A stretch of DNA of 64,000 bases. It comes from Pseudoduganella sp. GTDB lineage: Bacteria > Pseudomonadota > Gammaproteobacteria > Burkholderiales > Burkholderiaceae_D. The notes below the pieces were generated by a model, which searched no databases, was not told the DNA's origin, and saw nothing but the letters and a program-made list of their open reading frames with translations. Every line of letters begins with the position of its first letter. The stretch's first letter is position 1. The DNA lies in the NCBI GenBank assembly GCA_021323265.1, contig JAJTCO010000002.1, positions 1 to 64,000 on the forward strand, given 5' to 3'. The position numbers were made by a program, and so were the translations under genes. Of the stretch, positions 60,773 through 64,000 are shown one piece after another.

Positions 60773-61021
60773 ATGGCTTGGCTAGTAAGAGACGGGAGCC
60801 AATCGTTGCTCCTGGGAATCGATAGCGAAATGCGCCAGCGAAGCGCCCGCGAATGTGCCGGCGGTGGTCCCAAAGGCCCGCCCTCCGCGCCACCGACGAT
60901 TCCACCAATAATCATCAATCCCTTCAAATACCAGACGCCGGACCCGGCGATCGACCCGCGCATTACGCCTCTCGGCCCGCCCATCATGCCGCCCCGGGGG
61001 CCGGCCCTGTCACTGCACTAA
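60773..61021 (+). CDS. Small Pro-rich protein of unknown function
   Basis: The ATG at 60773 has AGGGG 5 bases upstream; ATG 60761 is a weaker alternative. The product of about 82 residues has a plain N-terminus (MAWLVRDGSQSLLLGIDSEM). A Gly/Pro-rich second half follows (GGGPKGPPSAPPTIPPIII, PDPAIDPRITPLGPPIMPPR) and it ends ALSLH. A promoter lies upstream and a terminator directly downstream, so it is a single-gene unit. The two-part layout could suit a precursor peptide, but no modification enzyme is nearby. Confidence 0.5.
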   Translation: MAWLVRDGSQSLLLGIDSEMRQRSARECAGGGPKGPPSAPPTIPPIIINPFKYQTPDPAIDPRITPLGPPIMPPRGPALSLH

Positions 61022-61029
61022 AACGAAAA

Positions 61030-61059
61030 GCCCGCGACCCCAGCGGGCTTTGTCTTTTC
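61030..61059 (+). terminator. Intrinsic terminator
   Basis: AGCCCGC (61030-61036) pairs with GCGGGCT (61044-61050) and is followed by TTGTCTTTT. It lies 9 bases after the stop of the Pro-rich ORF. Confidence 0.8.
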
Positions 61060-61121
61060 CGCTGGCTTGCACCCGCGCCACCTGCTATATTGCCCAGACG
61101 CATGTAAACCTTGGGAAAAAG

Positions 61122-63083
61122 ATGGAAAGCGAAAGCCGTCTGCGCCGCCTGGAGGCTGTCCAGGAAATCCTGCTGGAAATTGGCCAGCTGTCCAACAGCT
61201 GCACCGACATCACCGTCTTCCTGCAGTCCGTGCATGGGGCCCTGGGTCGCATCATGTTCGCTGCCAATTTCTACGTCGCCCTGAGCGACCGCGATGCGCC
61301 AGGCAATGCCGTGCGCTTCGTGTACTTCGTCGACGAGGTCGACGACCACCCCTACAAGGACCAGCTGGTGCAGCTGGCCACCCCCGACCAGTCGCCGACG
61401 GCCTGGGTCATCCTCAACAAGCAGCGCCTGGTGATGACCGGCGACGAGCAACGCGCGCGCGACGAGAACGACGTGTTTGGCGTGGGCACCGTGGCCGAGC
61501 ACTGGATCGGCTGTCCGCTGATGGACCAGAACCACGACGTGCTGGGCGCCATGGTGATCCAGAGCTACGACAAGGAACACGCCTACAGCGAGGAAGACCA
61601 GGCCCTGTTCGCCCAGATCGCCAACCACGTGTCGAGCGCCCTGCAGGGACTGCAGAGCATGGACCGCCTGGAGCGCGCCGTGCGCGAGCGTACGCTGGAG
61701 CTGGAACGCGAAGTGGCCGAGCGCAGCAAGGCCGAGCGCCTGCAGCGCGCCCTGTACGAAATCGCCAGCCTGTCCGCCTCCGCCTCGGCCGAATCGGACG
61801 CCAAGCAGCTGTACGCGCGCCTGCACGAGATTGTCGGCAGCCTGATCACCGCCCGCAATTTCCTCATCGCGCTCTACCACCCCAAGAGCGACGAGATTTC
61901 GATTCCCTATTTTGCCGATGAAAAGGACATGGAAGCGCCGGTCAAGCGCTTCGAATACGGCATCGGCATGAGTTCCTTCGTGCTCAAGCGGCGCGCACCG
62001 ATGCTGCTGGACGGCCCCACGTTTGCCGCCCTGCTGGCCAGCGGCGAGATCAACGAACCGCTGGGCAACCAGGGCATCGCCAGCTGGATCGGCGTGCCGA
62101 TGCTGGTGGGCGAACAAGCGCTTGGCGTGATCATCGTGCAAAGCTACGAAAGCTCGGTGATCTACACCCAGGCCGAACTGGACATCCTGGCCTTCGTGGC
62201 CAACCACACCGCCGCCGCGATCGCGCGCACGCGCTCCGACCTGGCCATCCGCCGCGCCAAGGCCGAGCTGGAAGAGCAGAACGCCGCGCTGGCCTCCGCC
62301 CTGGCGCAACTGCAGGCCGCGCAATCGGAACTGGTGCGCCAGGAAAAGCTGGCCTCGCTGGGCCGCCTGGTGGCCGGGGTCGCCCACGAAATCAATACCC
62401 CGCTCGGCATCTGCGTCACCGCCACCAGCCACCTGGTGGAAGAGCTGCGCCTGTGCCGCCTGGACATGGCCGAAGGCACGCTGGACGAGGACGGCCTGAA
62501 CGCCTTCTTCGACACGGTCGACCAGTCGCTCAAGATCATGACCACCAATACCCAGCGCGCCGCCGCGCTGGTGCGCAGCTTCAAGCAGGTGGCGGTGGAC
62601 CAGTCGTCCGACAATATCCGCCACTTCAACCTGCGCAAATACCTGGACGAAGTGCTGCTCTCGCTGCAGCCCAAGCTGAAAGGCAAGCCGATCGAAGTCA
62701 ACATCGACTGCGCGCCGGACATCCACCTGGAAAGCTTCCCCGGCGCCGTGTCGCAGATCGTCACCAACATGGTGGTGAACTCGCTGGTGCACGGCTTTGA
62801 GGACGGGCAGCGGGGCACGATCCGCATCACCGGCAAGCTCGACGGCGACCACGTGCTGTTCGACTACAGCGACGACGGCATGGGCATGGACTCGAGCACG
62901 CTGCAGCAGCTGTTCGACCCCTTCTTCACCACCAAGCGCGGCTCCGGCGGCAGCGGCCTGGGCGCGCACATCCTGTACAACCTGGTGACGGGCCCGTTGG
63001 GCGGCACGGTCAAGGTGGTCAGCTCGCCCGGCATGGGCCTGCACTACCACCTGCGCTTCCCGCGCGACCAGCGCGGCAAGTAG
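61122..63083 (+). CDS. Dual-GAF histidine kinase
   Basis: This 653-residue protein starts at ATG 61122. Two GAF domains (about 15-185 and 215-390; IGCPLMDQNHDVLGAMVIQS and ASWIGVPMLVGEQALGVIIV) are linked by coiled coil. A phospho-His in VAHEINTPLG is near residue 423. The HATPase part has TNMVVNSLVHGFED, DDGMGMDSSTLQQLFDPFFT and GGSGLGAHILYNLV. There is no membrane helix, so it is a cytoplasmic sensor. Its likely partner is the HD-GYP regulator that converges from the other side. Confidence 0.9.
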   Translation: MESESRLRRLEAVQEILLEIGQLSNSCTDITVFLQSVHGALGRIMFAANFYVALSDRDAPGNAVRFVYFVDEVDDHPYKDQLVQLATPDQSPTAWVILNKQRLVMTGDEQRARDENDVFGVGTVAEHWIGCPLMDQNHDVLGAMVIQSYDKEHAYSEEDQALFAQIANHVSSALQGLQSMDRLERAVRERTLELEREVAERSKAERLQRALYEIASLSASASAESDAKQLYARLHEIVGSLITARNFLIALYHPKSDEISIPYFADEKDMEAPVKRFEYGIGMSSFVLKRRAPMLLDGPTFAALLASGEINEPLGNQGIASWIGVPMLVGEQALGVIIVQSYESSVIYTQAELDILAFVANHTAAAIARTRSDLAIRRAKAELEEQNAALASALAQLQAAQSELVRQEKLASLGRLVAGVAHEINTPLGICVTATSHLVEELRLCRLDMAEGTLDEDGLNAFFDTVDQSLKIMTTNTQRAAALVRSFKQVAVDQSSDNIRHFNLRKYLDEVLLSLQPKLKGKPIEVNIDCAPDIHLESFPGAVSQIVTNMVVNSLVHGFEDGQRGTIRITGKLDGDHVLFDYSDDGMGMDSSTLQQLFDPFFTTKRGSGGSGLGAHILYNLVTGPLGGTVKVVSSPGMGLHYHLRFPRDQRGK

Positions 63084-63092
63084 CGCTCGCAA

Positions 63093-63169
63093 AAAAATCA
63101 GGGACGTAACACGTTTTCCGCATGGCGGAAATCGTGTTACGTCCCCGATTTTTCGTCCCCGATTTTTTT
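63093..63169. repeat. Inverted repeat between convergent genes, likely bidirectional terminator
   Basis: Arms of 28 bp (63093-63120 and 63126-63153) match with two mismatches, core GGGACGTAACACG/CGTGTTACGTCCC, flanked by A and T tracts on both sides. The last CGTCCCCGATTTTT is repeated directly at 63154-63169. The poly-A/poly-T borders would allow termination in both directions. Confidence 0.8.
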
Positions 63170-63177
63170 AAGTCAGC

Positions 63178-64000
63178 TCAGTCCGGGAAGCGTTCGTTGA
63201 TGGCGAGCGCCTTGGGCATGTTGTCGATCAGCAGCTCCACGTATTTCGGGTCGAGGTGCTTGCCGGCGACTTCGCGCATGTGCGTCACCACCTGCTCCAC
63301 CGGCCAGGCGTCCTTGTAGCAGCGCTTGTGCATCAGGGCGTCGAACACGTCGGCCACGGCCACGATGCGCGCGTATTCGTGGATGTCGTGGCCCTTCAAG
63401 CCTTGCGGGTAGCCGCTGCCGTCGAATTTTTCGTGGTGCTGGTGGGCGATCACGGCGGCGGCCTTCAGGATCGGGCGCTGCGAGCCGTCCAGGATCGACA
63501 GGCCGACCGCAGGGTGCTGCTTCATGATTTCCCATTCGGCCGGATCGAGCTTGCCCGGCTTCAGCAGCACGGAATCGGGCGTGGCGATCTTGCCGATGTC
63601 GTGCATCGGGGCGGCGTGCTTGAGCACGGCCGTTTCCTCGTCCGGCATGCCGGCGGCGCTGGCCAGCAGGTGGCAGAACTCGGCCATGCGGCGCACGTGG
63701 TTGCCTGCCTCGTTCGAGCGCGATTCCACCACGTCGCCCAGGCGCATGATCAGCTCGGCCTGGGTGTCGGTGATTTCCTGCGTGAGCAGGATATTGTCGA
63801 AGGCGATCGCCACGCCGCTGCAGAAGATTTGCAGCAGCTTCTGGTCGATCTCCGAAATGTCGTCCACGCCCTTCAGCACCAGCAGGGAAGCCTTGCCGCT
63901 GCTGTTGGGGAAGTAGCCGACGTAGGTGTCGCCCAGCATCTTCGAGATGCGGTTGCTTTCCGCGTCCTTCAGCTGGCCGATCAGTTCGGGCGTGAGCAGC
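63178..64000 (-). CDS. DUF3369-HD-GYP type regulator, C-terminal part (partial)
   Basis: The frame is open to the window edge, giving about 274 residues. The end of a DUF3369 sensor domain is visible (MLGDTYVGYFPNSSGKASLL, then LLQIFCSGVAIAFDNILL). An HD-GYP-type domain follows, with HDIGKIATPDSVLL, HHEKFDGSGYPQGLKG and VADVFDALMHKRCYKD. Relatives are usually receiver-DUF3369-HD response regulators that degrade c-di-GMP. The receiver part would lie outside the window. The GYP-like motif reads FDGSGYP. Confidence 0.88.
   Translation of the reverse strand, partial: LLTPELIGQLKDAESNRISKMLGDTYVGYFPNSSGKASLLVLKGVDDISEIDQKLLQIFCSGVAIAFDNILLTQEITDTQAELIMRLGDVVESRSNEAGNHVRRMAEFCHLLASAAGMPDEETAVLKHAAPMHDIGKIATPDSVLLKPGKLDPAEWEIMKQHPAVGLSILDGSQRPILKAAAVIAHQHHEKFDGSGYPQGLKGHDIHEYARIVAVADVFDALMHKRCYKDAWPVEQVVTHMREVAGKHLDPKYVELLIDNMPKALAINERFPD

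Overview
This is a 64-kb, GC-rich, densely packed stretch of bacterial chromosome. The gene content fits a betaproteobacterium of the family Oxalobacteraceae (Massilia, Duganella or Janthinobacterium type). It carries a PhaM-type polyhydroxyalkanoate granule protein, two DUF3108 proteins, TamA/TamB, QueC, large TonB-dependent receptors, many GGDEF/EAL/HD-GYP and histidine-kinase proteins, and Rhs proteins. The taxon is inferred from gene content and codon style, not from a marker gene. No rRNA, tRNA or CRISPR array was seen.

Region 1 (1-7.86 kb) is an accessory region. It begins with the C-terminal end of an RTX/type I-secreted adhesin. An rhs gene follows, with a frameshift near its start, a short AT-richer toxin-like tail and a translationally coupled candidate immunity gene. 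Then come an IS66 remnant cut by an IS3-family remnant, a broken second rhs tail with its own coupled candidate immunity gene, a third orphan tail/immunity remnant whose partner is a small membrane protein, an rhs repeat fragment and an IS5-type remnant. It reads as a decayed cassette array of polymorphic toxins.

Region 2 (7.86-30.2 kb) is mostly envelope and regulation. It holds a TPR lipoprotein, a serine hydrolase, a DUF2145 protein, an EAL protein with a degenerate GGDEF, a PH-domain protein, an alpha/beta hydrolase, a periplasmic binding protein, a TPR-methyltransferase and a PnuC-like transporter. A four-gene operon follows (BlaI-like repressor, M56-TonB sensor peptidase, SIMPL protein, TonB-dependent receptor), preceded by two palindromic sites. 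A second TonB-dependent receptor lies divergently behind a Cys/Met-rich mini-ORF. Then come a REC-AraC regulator, an HxlR regulator, an ECF sigma/anti-sigma operon led by a small secreted protein, and a DUF4142 protein.

Region 3 (30.3-41.8 kb) has a GAF-GGDEF protein, DNA glycosylase Tag, an MnmC-like protein with a shortened methyltransferase half, a histidine kinase/REC-TPR/small-protein operon, PhaM, LtrA and two tandem DUF3108 proteins.

Region 4 (41.8-64 kb) opens with a perfect 32-bp inverted repeat just upstream of a three-gene MksF-MksE-MksB (MukBEF-like) condensin operon that has no adjacent nuclease gene. It continues with small membrane proteins, the tamA-tamB operon, queC, a CHASE-PAS-GAF-GGDEF protein, another serine hydrolase, a small proline-rich ORF between its own promoter and terminator, a GAF histidine kinase and the start of a DUF3369-HD-GYP regulator. 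REP-like inverted repeats sharing a GGGTC/GACCC-type core occur at several gene borders.
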